Positions 8,431-16,900 of a DNA stretch of 51,069 nucleotides are shown here, one piece after another. Location: contig NZ_SZQA01000045.1 of assembly GCF_005233835.1 (NCBI RefSeq), positions 1-51,069 on the forward strand. The letters are read 5' to 3'. Origin of the DNA: Herbidospora galbida. GTDB taxonomy: Bacteria > Actinomycetota > Actinomycetes > Streptosporangiales > Streptosporangiaceae. Numbering within the stretch: position 1 is the stretch's first letter; every line of letters starts with the position of its first letter. The position numbers were made by a program, and so were the translations under genes. The notes beneath the pieces are model-generated. The model saw only the letters and a list, made by a program, of their open reading frames with translations, ran no database searches and was not told where the DNA came from.

Positions 8431-9838
8431 AGCCGGTCAGCTTGCCGATCTGGTCGATCAGCGTGAGCACCGAGAAGAACCCGAAGAACGCGAACGTCAG
8501 CAGCACCGCGACCATCCGGTAGCCGCGGATCTTGATCGCCTGCGGCAGCATCCGCCGGTTGAGGACCGCCAGCAGGGCCGAGTAGACGAACATCATGATC
8601 CCGCCGACGCTGGAGGAGATCACCAGCAGCGTGATCGGCTGGTCGAACCCGATCGTCAGCATCAGGATCCCGAAGACCACGATGAACCACACGACGAGCG
8701 AGTAGATCCGGCTCTCCGTCCACCGCTCCGAGGCGGGCAGGTAGACGGTCTTCACGATGTCGGCGACCATCCGCCCGACGTAGTCGCAGATGCCCATCGC
8801 CGCGGCGAACAGCGACAGCGCGCCGATCGCCCAGAAGAACGTCCCGAACCAGTTCAGCCGCTGGTTCAGCACCTCGCCCTCGGCCCGCAGGAAGGTGATG
8901 TCGTTGGTGGACCCGGAGCCGAAGACGGTCGAGTAGGCCAGCATCGACATCAGGAAGATCGTGAAGATGGTGATCGCGACGAACGAGATGAGCTGCTCGA
9001 TGTTGGCGACCCGCCACCAGCCCCGCCACCGCGACAGGTTCTCCTCGGTGGGCTCGAAGGTGTAACCGGTCGCGGGCGCGGCCTGGTCCTCTCCCGTCAC
9101 CGGTGAGACCAGCCGGGGGATCCGGGCGCCCATGCCCATGTTCTTGTCCCTGATCCAGTTGCTCTGGACGAGGTTCTGGCCGCCGCCCGCCCCCGCGAAG
9201 GCCAGCGCGCCGAGAACCAGCGCCGTGCCCAGCTGACTGGGCACCGTCCCGATGCTGGTGACCGCCTCTCCCAGCCCCCGGTACGCCTCTCCCGAGATCG
9301 CCACGAACAGCGCGACGACCAGGAAGACCAGCACCGCCGCGACCTTGACGAACTGGGTGGCCTCGACGGTCCGGTAGACGACGGGGGAGAGGGTCAGCGC
9401 GATCCCGATGATGACGAGCTCGATGACCGCGATGACGGTGACGTTCCCCTGACCGACCGCGTAGGTGAACACGGTGGCCGACGAGGTCGCCCAGCCGGGC
9501 CAGATGTTGGCCAGCAGCGCCATCAGGGCGAACACGATGCCCCAGTGCCGCCCCAGCCGCGAGAACCCGGTGAGTGCGGTCTCCCCGGTGGCCAGGGTGT
9601 AGCGCTCGATCTCCATGTTGAGGAAGAACTGCGCGATCACCCCGACGACGGCCGCCCACAGGAAGACCAGGCCGACGTTGGCGGAGATGTAGGGCCAGAT
9701 GACGAACTCACCCGAGGCGAGCCCGACCCCCGCCGCGATCACCCCCGGACCGAGGACGCGGCGGAGCGGCTGGGGCTCGGGTAACTGGGCGACCTTGAAC
9801 GCGGGCATGCTGCTCATGGCCGCCGCCGCTACCCTCAC
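8429..9838 (-). CDS. Nramp-related membrane transporter lacking canonical metal motifs
   Basis: About eleven hydrophobic helices and the opening LRRVLGPGVIAAGVGLASGE place this 469-aa protein in the Nramp (SLC11/MntH) superfamily. Canonical Nramp proteins bind Mn or Fe through DPGN in helix 1 and MPH in helix 6. Here helix 1 has GVGLASGE and the helix 6 region has AGAGGGQNLVQ, so both motifs are absent. The substrate is therefore probably not a typical transition metal. GTG 9838 has AAAGG five nt upstream; ATG 9817 (MSSMPAF) is a plausible shorter start. It stands alone, convergent to the M1 peptidase gene. Confidence 0.75.
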   Translation of the reverse strand: MRVAAAAMSSMPAFKVAQLPEPQPLRRVLGPGVIAAGVGLASGEFVIWPYISANVGLVFLWAAVVGVIAQFFLNMEIERYTLATGETALTGFSRLGRHWGIVFALMALLANIWPGWATSSATVFTYAVGQGNVTVIAVIELVIIGIALTLSPVVYRTVEATQFVKVAAVLVFLVVALFVAISGEAYRGLGEAVTSIGTVPSQLGTALVLGALAFAGAGGGQNLVQSNWIRDKNMGMGARIPRLVSPVTGEDQAAPATGYTFEPTEENLSRWRGWWRVANIEQLISFVAITIFTIFLMSMLAYSTVFGSGSTNDITFLRAEGEVLNQRLNWFGTFFWAIGALSLFAAAMGICDYVGRMVADIVKTVYLPASERWTESRIYSLVVWFIVVFGILMLTIGFDQPITLLVISSSVGGIMMFVYSALLAVLNRRMLPQAIKIRGYRMVAVLLTFAFFGFFSVLTLIDQIGKLTG

Positions 9839-9839
9839 A

Positions 9840-9856
9840 GACGCCTTTCAGGCGTC
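9840..9856 (-). terminator. Small hairpin after the secreted-protein gene
   Basis: GACGCC (9840-9845) and GGCGTC (9851-9856) form a 6-bp stem with a 5-nt loop directly after the minus-strand stop at 9860. It has no U-tract and it overlaps the predicted ribosome site of the next gene, so it is only a weak terminator candidate. Confidence 0.35.
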
Positions 9857-9859
9857 GTT

Positions 9860-10288
9860 TCAGCACCACCAGCCGGATGCGGGCGTGACGTAGGAAGTCG
9901 ACCCGCCCTTCGGACGGAAGCCCACCCGCACGCAGACTCCCGAATTCTTCCGGTAGGCGTAGGACCAGTTGCGGTCGGCCTGGAGGGTCGTGAGGCCGCA
10001 CTGCATCCAGGACGAGCCTCCGTTGCTGGAGAGGTCGACCCAGACCTGGTCGCCGTTGACCGACGTGGCGAGCCTCGACCAGACGTAACGACTGGTGCCG
10101 GAGTAGCCGTAGCGAAGCTGGTTGGTCCGGCCGCCCACCGTTCTGCTGGTGTAGGTGTAGGCGTTGTCCAGCGTGTTCGGGTTGGCCTGTGTGGGACAGG
10201 CCAGGGCGGAGGCCGGGGAGGCGGCCGCCGTGATGCCGCCGGCCAGGAGGAAGGCGACGCCGAGGACGGAGAACGTTCTGGATCTCAT
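9860..10288 (-). CDS. Small secreted protein, function unknown
   Basis: The 142-aa product begins MRSRTFSVLG, followed by a hydrophobic core ending in SPASALA, a typical Sec signal peptide. The mature part of about 110 residues is rich in Tyr, Trp, Ser and Gly and has four Cys (ACPTQ, MQCGL, SGVCVRV and the terminal GWWC), probably two disulfides. I recognise no family. ATG 10288 is preferred over the longer frame from 10333 because GAGGG lies 6 nt upstream and the signal peptide starts there. It is probably monocistronic. Confidence 0.75.
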   Translation of the reverse strand: MRSRTFSVLGVAFLLAGGITAAASPASALACPTQANPNTLDNAYTYTSRTVGGRTNQLRYGYSGTSRYVWSRLATSVNGDQVWVDLSSNGGSSWMQCGLTTLQADRNWSYAYRKNSGVCVRVGFRPKGGSTSYVTPASGWWC

Positions 10289-10314
10289 GGTTCCCTCGTT
10301 TTCTGTTCGCTGGC

Positions 10315-10331
10315 GGGGCGTTCTCCGCCCC
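10315..10331. terminator. GC-rich hairpin between the Lrp gene and the secreted-protein gene
   Basis: GGGGCG (10315-10320) pairs with CGCCCC (10326-10331) around TTCTC. It lies 65 bp beyond the Lrp stop on the minus strand and upstream of the secreted-protein gene, so it may end the Lrp transcript. No T-run. Confidence 0.35.
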
Positions 10332-10395
10332 ACCGGAATGCTCGAACAGAGCCGTTCAGCCGGGAACCTGGAAGCTTAGAGGTTGCTGTGGGCCG

Positions 10396-10878
10396 TCAGT
10401 GTGTGCCCCAGGAGTACGTTTGTTTGTGCAGTTTCAGGTAGACAAAGGTCTCGGTGGCCCTGACCGCAGGGATCGCCCGGATTTTGCCGAGAATTTCCAG
10501 GAGGTGCTGATCTCCCTCACACACGACCTCGACCATGATGTCGAGCGAGCCGGCCGTCAGGACGACGTAGTCGACCTCCTCGATCGAGCCGAGCTCGTCG
10601 GCGACGGCCTCCAGGTCGCCTTCGCACTTGATGCCGATCATGGCCTGCCGGGGGAACCCGAGAGTGAGAGGGTCGGTGACCGCCACGATCTGCATGACAC
10701 CGGCGTCGAGCAGGCGCTGGACGCGCTGGCGGACGGCGGCCTCGGAGAGCCCGACGGCCTTCCCGATGGCGGCATACGGCTTGCGGCCGTCGGCCTGCAG
10801 TTGCTCGACGATCTGCTTGGAGATCTCGTCGAGCACCACGGGGCCGTTCCTGGTGGTCCGAACCTTCGGCGTGGTCAT
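10396..10878 (-). CDS. Lrp/AsnC family transcriptional regulator
   Basis: A 160-aa protein with an N-terminal helix-turn-helix (LDEISKQIVEQLQADG, then YAAIGKAVGLSEAAVRQRV) and a C-terminal RAM effector domain (the AGSLDIMVEVVCEG strand and ATETFVYLKL). Lrp/AsnC proteins sense amino acids or related metabolites as octamers. Its start faces that of the aminobutyraldehyde dehydrogenase gene across 182 bp holding repeat motifs, so it is the likely regulator of the polyamine locus and of itself. An N-terminal basic leader (TPKVRTTRNG) precedes the HTH. Confidence 0.92.
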   Translation of the reverse strand: MTTPKVRTTRNGPVVLDEISKQIVEQLQADGRKPYAAIGKAVGLSEAAVRQRVQRLLDAGVMQIVAVTDPLTLGFPRQAMIGIKCEGDLEAVADELGSIEEVDYVVLTAGSLDIMVEVVCEGDQHLLEILGKIRAIPAVRATETFVYLKLHKQTYSWGTH

Positions 10879-10902
10879 CCCCGCATAAGCCCTTCATGTT
10901 TC

Positions 10903-10933
10903 CGACATGTTGCCGCCTAGGTGCGACATGTTG
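10903..10933. promoter_or_regulatory. Direct repeats, candidate Lrp-type sites
   Basis: CGACATGTTG occurs at 10903-10912 and again at 10924-10933, exactly 21 bp apart, or two helical turns, so both copies face the same side of the DNA. They lie 25-55 bp upstream of the Lrp start codon. Repeats phased in this way are typical for Lrp-family octamers that wrap DNA. Confidence 0.5.
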
Positions 10934-10948
10934 TCAGTTCCGCGTCCC

Positions 10949-10994
10949 TTGTCAAGCGATTCCGTAGCAATTTGATATCTTTCGCTACGAAATC
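10949..10994 (+). promoter_or_regulatory. Candidate promoter overlapped by an inverted repeat
   Basis: TTGTCA (10949-10954) and TGATAT (10973-10978), spaced 18 bp, form a SigA-like promoter for the dehydrogenase gene. GATTCCGTAGC (10958-10968) is inverted as GCTACGAAATC (10984-10994), with ten of eleven positions matching, so the palindrome covers the spacer and the -10 box. That arrangement fits repression by occlusion, perhaps by the divergent Lrp protein. Confidence 0.45.
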
Positions 10995-11060
10995 CCTTGT
11001 CGTTGTCTGATATGTCTGTCAGAGTCGCGACAACTTTGAACACCTTCACAGGAGGTCGAA

Positions 11061-12488
11061 GTGACCACCCGCCTGCAGAACTACATCAACGGGAAGTTCG
11101 TCGACGCCAGGAGCGGACGCTTCTCCGACGTGGTCGATCCGAGCACCGGCGAGGTCTACGCGCAGGCCCCCCTGTCCGGGCAGGAGGACGTCGACGCGGC
11201 CTACGAGGCCGCCGCGGCGGCTTTCGAGACCTGGGGACAGACGACTCCGGGTGAGCGGGCGAACCTGCTGTTGAAGATAGCCGACGCCATCGAGGCGCGC
11301 GCGGACGAGATCAACCAGGCCGAGTGCCGCAACACCGGCAAGCCCTACGCCCGCATGAGCGAGGACGAGACCCCGGTCGCCGCCGACCACTTCCGCTTCT
11401 TCGCGGGCGCGGCGCGCACGCTGGAGGGCCCGACGGCGGGCGAGTTCCTCGCCGACCACACCTCGGTCATCCGGCACGAGCCGGTCGGCGTCATCGGCCA
11501 GGTCACGCCGTGGAACTACCCGATGATGATGGCCGTCTGGAAGATCGCCCCGGCGCTGGCCGCGGGCAACACGATCGTGCTGAAGCCGTCGGACACCACC
11601 CCGGTCTCCACCGTCAAGCTGGCCGAGATCATCGGCGACGTCCTCCCGGCCGGCGTGTTCAACGTCGTGACCGGCGACCGCGAGACCGGCTCCCTGGTCA
11701 TCGCCCACCCGACCGCCTCGATGGTCGCGATCACCGGCTCGGTCGGCGCGGGCATGGCCGTCGCCAAGAGCGCGGCCGACGACCTCAAGCGCGTCCACCT
11801 GGAGCTGGGCGGCAAGGCCCCGGTCGTGGTCTTCGAGGACATCAAGGACATCAAGGCCGCCGCCGAGGCCATCGCCGGCGCGGGCCTCTACAACGCCGGG
11901 CAGGACTGCACCGCCGCCTGCCGCGTGCTCGTCCACGAGTCGATCCACGACGAGTTCGCCGAGGCCCTCAAGGAGGCCGCCGCCGCGACCGTCACCGGCA
12001 CCGGCGACGACGCCTTCTACGGCCCGCTCAACAACCCGAACCAGCTGGCCCGGGTCAAGGGCTTCTTCGAGCGCCTCCCCGAGCACGCCACCGTGCTCAC
12101 GGGCGGCGAGCAGGTGGGCGAGGCGGGCTACTTCTTCGCCCCGACCGTGGTCGACGGCCTGAAGCAGGACGACGAGATGGTGCAGACCGAGGTGTTCGGC
12201 CCCGTCATCACCGTGCAGACCTTCACCGACGAGGCCGACGCGCTGGCCAAGGCCAACGGCGTGCAGTACGGCCTGTCGAGCTCCGTCTGGACCTCCGACC
12301 ACGGCCGCGCGATGCGCATGTCGAAGCGGCTCGACTTCGGGGTCGTGTGGGTCAACACCCACATCCCCTTCGTGTCGGAGATGCCCCACGGCGGCTTCAA
12401 GCACTCCGGGTACGGCAAGGACCTGTCGGTCTTCGGCCTGCACGACTACACCCGGGTGAAGCACGTCATGCACTACATCGGCGACTAG
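11061..12488 (+). CDS. patD: Gamma-aminobutyraldehyde dehydrogenase
   Basis: This 475-aa NAD(P)-dependent aldehyde dehydrogenase should oxidise 4-aminobutanal from putrescine to GABA. Visible motifs are TPWNYPMMM, the cofactor-binding ITGSVGAG, the general base Glu in LELGGKAP, and the catalytic Cys in AGQDCTAACR, the variant I associate with E. coli PatD/YdcW rather than the usual GQxCCA. The C-terminal EMPHGGFKHSGYGKD is also typical. AGGAGG at 11050-11055 supports GTG 11061. It leads the operon with potADBC, 16 bp before potA. The exact substrate is inferred from motif and context. Confidence 0.85.
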   Translation: MTTRLQNYINGKFVDARSGRFSDVVDPSTGEVYAQAPLSGQEDVDAAYEAAAAAFETWGQTTPGERANLLLKIADAIEARADEINQAECRNTGKPYARMSEDETPVAADHFRFFAGAARTLEGPTAGEFLADHTSVIRHEPVGVIGQVTPWNYPMMMAVWKIAPALAAGNTIVLKPSDTTPVSTVKLAEIIGDVLPAGVFNVVTGDRETGSLVIAHPTASMVAITGSVGAGMAVAKSAADDLKRVHLELGGKAPVVVFEDIKDIKAAAEAIAGAGLYNAGQDCTAACRVLVHESIHDEFAEALKEAAAATVTGTGDDAFYGPLNNPNQLARVKGFFERLPEHATVLTGGEQVGEAGYFFAPTVVDGLKQDDEMVQTEVFGPVITVQTFTDEADALAKANGVQYGLSSSVWTSDHGRAMRMSKRLDFGVVWVNTHIPFVSEMPHGGFKHSGYGKDLSVFGLHDYTRVKHVMHYIGD

Positions 12489-12504
12489 GTAAGCGAGAGG
12501 TGAT

Positions 12505-13599
12505 ATGCCCGAGGATGTCCCCGCCATCGAGCTTGACGGCGTCGTCAAGGAATACCTCGCGCACGGCGAGACGGTTCAGGCGGTAAAAGGTGTCAGCCTG
12601 ACGATCGGGGAGGGCGAGTTCTTCTCCCTCCTCGGCCCGTCCGGCTGCGGCAAGACGACGACGATGCGCATGATCGCGGGGTTCGAGGAGCCGACGAAGG
12701 GCCTCGTGAAACTCCTCGGGCAGGACGTCACCAACGTCCCGCCCAACAAGCGCGACATCAACATGGTCTTCCAGTCGTACGCGCTGTTCCCGCACATGAA
12801 CGTGTGGGAGAACGTGGCCTTCGGCCTCAGGCGCAAGAAGGTGGCCGACGCCGAGATCAAGCAGCGCGTCGGCGACATCCTGGAGATCGTCGACCTCACG
12901 GGCCGGGAGAAGCGGCGTCCGCGCGAGATGTCCGGTGGCCAGCAGCAGCGGGTGGCGCTCGCCCGCGCGCTGGTCAACCGGCCCCGGGCGCTGCTGCTCG
13001 ACGAGCCGCTGGGCGCCCTCGACCTGAAGCTGCGCCAGCAGATGCAGACCGAGCTCAAGCGCATCCAGCGCGAGGTGGGCATCACCTTCGTCTACGTGAC
13101 CCACGACCAGTCCGAGGCGCTCACGATGAGCGACCGGATCGCCGTCATGAACGACGGCCTGGTGGAGCAGCTGGCCGACCCCAGAGAGATCTACGAGAGG
13201 CCGGCCTCGAAGTTCGTGGCCGGGTTCATCGGGACCTCGAACCTGCTGTCGGGCACCGTGGACGCCGCCGAAGGCGACCTGCTGGTGGTCCGGCTGGGCG
13301 AGCACGACCGCATCCTCGTGCCCGGGAAGGCGGCGGCGGGGGACACCGTCGACCTGACCGTACGTCCGGAGAAGATCACGATCTCGACGGAGCAGCCCGA
13401 GTCCGGGCTGAGCGTCGTCAGGGGCGACGTCGCCGAGATCACCTATCTGGGCACCTACAACAGCTACGCGGTGGCGCTGGCCGACGGCACGGAGATCACG
13501 GTCTTCCAGCAGAACGCCATCGACAGCTCGACGACGGCGGAACGCGGTGACACGGTGTGGCTCTCGTGGCGCCCGCAGCACTCGTACACGCTGTCATGA
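12505..13599 (+). CDS. potA: Spermidine/putrescine ABC transporter ATPase
   Basis: A 364-aa importer ATPase. It has Walker A GPSGCGKTTT, Q-loop VFQSYALFPHM, signature MSGGQQQRVALARAL, Walker B ALLLDEPLGALD and switch VTHDQSEAL, followed by a C-terminal TOBE-type regulatory domain from about residue 270. This is the PotA/MalK-type architecture. Downstream genes encode the lipoprotein and two permeases of the same system. GAGAGG at 12495-12500 precedes the ATG. Confidence 0.92.
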   Translation: MPEDVPAIELDGVVKEYLAHGETVQAVKGVSLTIGEGEFFSLLGPSGCGKTTTMRMIAGFEEPTKGLVKLLGQDVTNVPPNKRDINMVFQSYALFPHMNVWENVAFGLRRKKVADAEIKQRVGDILEIVDLTGREKRRPREMSGGQQQRVALARALVNRPRALLLDEPLGALDLKLRQQMQTELKRIQREVGITFVYVTHDQSEALTMSDRIAVMNDGLVEQLADPREIYERPASKFVAGFIGTSNLLSGTVDAAEGDLLVVRLGEHDRILVPGKAAAGDTVDLTVRPEKITISTEQPESGLSVVRGDVAEITYLGTYNSYAVALADGTEITVFQQNAIDSSTTAERGDTVWLSWRPQHSYTLS

Positions 13600-13659
13600 C
13601 CGGGGGAATTTTGCGGATAACTTCAGGAACGTCCAGATAGAAACCCCCTCGGAGCTTTG

Positions 13660-14859
13660 ATGAACAATCCCCTCCTGCGCGGTCTGACGCAGTCCCGATA
13701 CTCCCGCCGTGACGCCCTCCGCTTCGCCGGTTACTCGGCCGCCGGGCTCGCCCTGGCCGCCTGCGGCGTGCAGGGCCAGAAGGCCGCGGCGCCCTCTCCC
13801 AGCGCCGTGGCCGACTTCTGGTCGACCCGGAAGAAGAACGGCCGGGTCGTCTTCGCGAACTGGCCCGAGTACATGCCCGAGGACCAGGCCCCGCTCAAGC
13901 AGTTCCAGCAGGCGACCGGGATCTCGTACGAGTACAAGGAAGTCATCCAGGAGAACGCCGAGTTCTTCGGCAAGTCGGAGCCGCAGCTGCGGGCCGGGCA
14001 GCCGCTCGGCTACGACATCATCGTGATGACCAACGGTCTTCAGCTCGGCAAGATGATCCAGCTGGGCTACCTGACCGCGCTCGACCACAAGCAGCTGCCC
14101 AACTTCGCGGCCAACGCCGGGGCGTCGTACAAGAACCCGGCCTACGACCCGAACAACACGTACACGATCCCCTACCAGGCGGGCGTGACGGGCATCGCGT
14201 ACAACACCAAGTACGTCGACGAGGACATCACCAGCATCCAGTCCCTGTTCGACAAGAAGTACGAGGGCAAGGTCGGCATGATGGCCGACGCGCAGGAGGT
14301 CGGGAACTTCGGCATGTTCGCCGTGGGCATCGACCCCGACAAGTCGACCCAGGCCGACTGGGAGAAGGCCGCCGCCAAGCTCAAGGAGCAGCGCGACCAG
14401 GGCATCGTGCGCAAGTACTACGCCCAGGACTACATCGACGCCGTCGCCAAGGGCGACGTGTGGCTGAGCCAGGCCTGGTCGGGCGACGTGTTCCAGCGGC
14501 AGCTGGCCGGAGAGCCGGTCAAGTTCGTGGTGCCCCAGGAGGGCGGCACGATCTGGATCGACAACATGGCCATCCCGAAGGGCGCCGCCAACCCGGTCGA
14601 CGCGCTGATGCTGATGGACTTCCTCTACAAGCCGGAGATCGCCGCCGAGCTCACCTCCTACATCCAGTACGTCACCCCGGTGAACGGCGTGCAGCAGATC
14701 CTGGCCGGCAAGAGCGACGACGACTCCAAGGCCCTGGCCGAGAGCCCCCTGATCTTCCCGACCGAGGCCGACTACGCCAAGCTGCGGCCCTACCGCACCC
14801 TCACCAACGCCGAGGAGCCGGTCTACAACGGCCTCTTCCAGACCATCACGCAGGGCTGA
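13660..14859 (+). CDS. potD: Polyamine-binding lipoprotein, Tat-type signal
   Basis: A 399-aa solute-binding protein of the PotD/PotF family. The N-terminus has a twin-arginine motif (SRRDALRF), a hydrophobic stretch and a lipobox LAAC, so it is probably exported folded by Tat and then lipidated. Family features include FANWPEYMPEDQ, KSEPQLRAG followed by a YDIIVMTN strand, and IWIDNMAIPKGA. It delivers polyamine to the PotBC permease. The frame also opens at TTG 13657, but GGAG at 13651-13654 fits ATG 13660 better. Confidence 0.9.
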   Translation: MNNPLLRGLTQSRYSRRDALRFAGYSAAGLALAACGVQGQKAAAPSPSAVADFWSTRKKNGRVVFANWPEYMPEDQAPLKQFQQATGISYEYKEVIQENAEFFGKSEPQLRAGQPLGYDIIVMTNGLQLGKMIQLGYLTALDHKQLPNFAANAGASYKNPAYDPNNTYTIPYQAGVTGIAYNTKYVDEDITSIQSLFDKKYEGKVGMMADAQEVGNFGMFAVGIDPDKSTQADWEKAAAKLKEQRDQGIVRKYYAQDYIDAVAKGDVWLSQAWSGDVFQRQLAGEPVKFVVPQEGGTIWIDNMAIPKGAANPVDALMLMDFLYKPEIAAELTSYIQYVTPVNGVQQILAGKSDDDSKALAESPLIFPTEADYAKLRPYRTLTNAEEPVYNGLFQTITQG

Positions 14860-14863
14860 TCGA

Positions 14864-15715
14864 ATGAGACGCTGGACGCCTTACTGGCTGGCCCTGCCCG
14901 CGTGGCTGTGGCTCGCCATCTTCCTGGTGGTGCCCATCGCGGCCATGGCCTCGGTGTCGTTGACCACGGGCAACCTCATCGACGGGTTCACGCAGACGTT
15001 CAGCGTCTCCAACTACTCGGACGCGATCGCGAAGTACAGCACGCAGCTCGTACGCTCTCTGGTGTACGGCGGCGTCGCGACCGTGATCATGCTGGTGCTC
15101 GGCTATCCGGTGGCGTACTGGATCGCCTTCAAGGCCGGGCACCGCAAGTCCATGTTCCTGTTCCTCCTCCTGCTGCCCTTCTTCGTGTCGTTCGTGCTGC
15201 GGACGATCTCGTGGGGCTTCCTGCTGGCCGACGACGGCATCCTGTTCGGCACGCTGAAGGGCTGGGGGGTGCTCCCGCAGGACTTCCACGTGCTGGCCAC
15301 GACGGTGGCGGTCATCGGCGGCCTGGTCTACAACTTCCTGCCGTTCATGATCCTGCCGATCTACGTGGCGCTGGAGCGCGTCGACCCCCGGGTCATCGAG
15401 GCCTCCTACGACCTGTACGCCTCGCGCCTGTCGACCTTCCGCCGGGTGGTGCTCCCGCTGTCGCTGCCGGGGGTGTTCGCCGGCGTCCTGATGACGTTCG
15501 TGCCGGCCACGGCCGACCCGATCAACGCCCAGGTGCTCGGCGGCACGAGCAACACGATGATCGGCAACATCGTGCAGACCGAGTACCTGGTCAACAACGA
15601 CTACCCGACCGCGTCGGCGATCTCGTTCACCCTGATGGCCGTGCTGCTGATCGGCATCTTCATCTACGCGCGTGCCCTCGGCACCGAGAACGTCCTGGAG
15701 GCGGCGGCCCGATGA
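14864..15715 (+). CDS. potB: Polyamine ABC transporter permease
   Basis: A 283-aa membrane protein with about six transmembrane helices. The cytoplasmic EAA loop that docks the ATPase is visible as VIEASYDLYASRLSTF followed by VVLPLSLPGVFAG. An internal block FFVSFVLRTISWGFLL matches the PotB family. It starts 4 bp after the potD stop and overlaps potC in ATGA. Confidence 0.9.
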   Translation: MRRWTPYWLALPAWLWLAIFLVVPIAAMASVSLTTGNLIDGFTQTFSVSNYSDAIAKYSTQLVRSLVYGGVATVIMLVLGYPVAYWIAFKAGHRKSMFLFLLLLPFFVSFVLRTISWGFLLADDGILFGTLKGWGVLPQDFHVLATTVAVIGGLVYNFLPFMILPIYVALERVDPRVIEASYDLYASRLSTFRRVVLPLSLPGVFAGVLMTFVPATADPINAQVLGGTSNTMIGNIVQTEYLVNNDYPTASAISFTLMAVLLIGIFIYARALGTENVLEAAAR

Positions 15716-16500
15716 GAGGGAAGCTGGGCGACAGGGCCCTTTACGTCTACACGTGGCTGATCATCCTGTGGCTGGCCTCGCCCATCGCGGTGATGATCCT
15801 GTTCGGCTTCAACGACAAGCAGTCGAAGTCGAACACCTCGTGGCAGGGTTTCACGTTCAAGTGGTACCAGCAGCTGTTCGCCATCGACGGCCTCACCGAC
15901 GCGCTGGTCAACTCACTGATCATCGCGGTGGTCAGCACCGTGCTGGCGACCGTCCTCGGCACCCTGCTGGGCCTGGCCGTCGGCCGCTACCGCTTCCGCG
16001 GCAAGGGCGTCACCGACTTCCTCATCTTCGCCGCGATCAGCACGCCCGAGCTCGTCATGGGCGCCTCGCTGCTGTCGCTGTTCGTGTCGGCCAACGCCCC
16101 GCGCGGCCACATCACGATCATCATCGCGCACACGCTCTTCTCGCTCGCGTTCGTCGTCGTGACGGTCCGGGCGAGGGTGGTCGGCCTCGACCCCTCGCTG
16201 GAGGAGGCCGCCCGCGACCTGGGCGCCGGGACGTTCACCACGTTCCGCCTGGTCACCCTTCCGTCGATCATGCCGGGCGTGGCGGCGGGCGCGATGCTCG
16301 CCTTCGCCCTGTCGATCGACGACTACGTCGTGACGAGTTTCGTCAACGGCTCGGAACAGACGTTCCCCCTCTGGATCGTGGGCGCCGTGAAGGTGGGCAT
16401 CCCGCCACAGGTGAACGTCATGGGAACCCTTATCTTTGGTATAGGCGTCCTGCTCGCCATCGCCAATGCCGTATCCGCTCGCAGGAAGACGACCCACTAA
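15712..16500 (+). CDS. potC: Polyamine ABC transporter permease
   Basis: The 262-aa second permease subunit. It has about six helices and an EAA loop, LEEAARDLGAGTFTTF then VTLPSIMPG. FNDKQSKSNTSWQGFTFKWY near residue 35 is characteristic of PotC. ATG 15712 overlaps the potB stop. The frame is open much further upstream, but that part is shadow of potB. This is the last pot gene before the IS-like insertion. Confidence 0.9.
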   Translation: MRGKLGDRALYVYTWLIILWLASPIAVMILFGFNDKQSKSNTSWQGFTFKWYQQLFAIDGLTDALVNSLIIAVVSTVLATVLGTLLGLAVGRYRFRGKGVTDFLIFAAISTPELVMGASLLSLFVSANAPRGHITIIIAHTLFSLAFVVVTVRARVVGLDPSLEEAARDLGAGTFTTFRLVTLPSIMPGVAAGAMLAFALSIDDYVVTSFVNGSEQTFPLWIVGAVKVGIPPQVNVMGTLIFGIGVLLAIANAVSARRKTTH

Positions 16501-16679
16501 AGGGACGTGAAATGTGTGACCCCTCCGCACAGCTGCACTCCTAGCACCGCGAAGGGCAAGTGCCCGCTCCACTCCGCTCGCGCCGCGTCTCCTCTCGACC
16601 GGCGCAGGCCCGGCGTGTCCGCCGCCCCCACCTGATCTGATCTCCGCAGCCCCGTCGAGCCGTAGCTCCGGGGCCAATA
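16501..16679. other. Non-coding stretch between potC and the TnpB element
   Basis: With the approximate element end, this stretch and the following one make 350 bp without a confident gene. It contains a 10-codon ORF at 16512-16544 (product MCDPSAQLHS) preceded by AGGGA six nt upstream, and a 14-bp sequence, CCGCGAAGGGCAAG (16547-16560), that recurs inside the 3' end of tnpB at 16867-16880. No promoter is obvious. Confidence 0.5.
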
Positions 16680-16900
16680 GGCGTTTCCCCCACCGGCATG
16701 GCGCTCCGTCATGCCGGGATTTCCCGTACCTCCGAGAAAGAGACCTTGAATGATGAGGCGTACCAGAAAAATTGTCGGAATCCCCGCCGGTGACGAACCC
16801 GTGCTGAGGCGATGGTGACTCCTCCGACGCCCGAAGACGACGGCTTCTCGCTAAGCCGCGACAGCTCCGCGAAGGGCAAGCCCTGCCCGCAAGATGTTCT
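16680..16900 (-). ncRNA. Predicted omega RNA region of the TnpB element
   Basis: In IS200/IS605 elements the guide (omega) RNA is transcribed from the 3' end of tnpB through the right end, and the guide copies the adjacent flank. Here the 3' end of tnpB and the following 170 nt, with a perfect 8-bp stem at 16693-16717, occupy the matching position. Extent and guide are not resolved; this is inference from family organisation. Confidence 0.3.

Noticed and set aside
7068-9659. Minus-strand long frame covering the M1 peptidase and Nramp-like gene.
   Set aside because: It is antisense to, or out of frame with, both well-supported genes and has low-complexity composition.
10997-11254. Small plus-strand frame overlapping the start of the aldehyde dehydrogenase.
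   Set aside because: It overlaps the well-supported dehydrogenase gene and its regulatory region, and its Arg/Gly-rich product has no motif.
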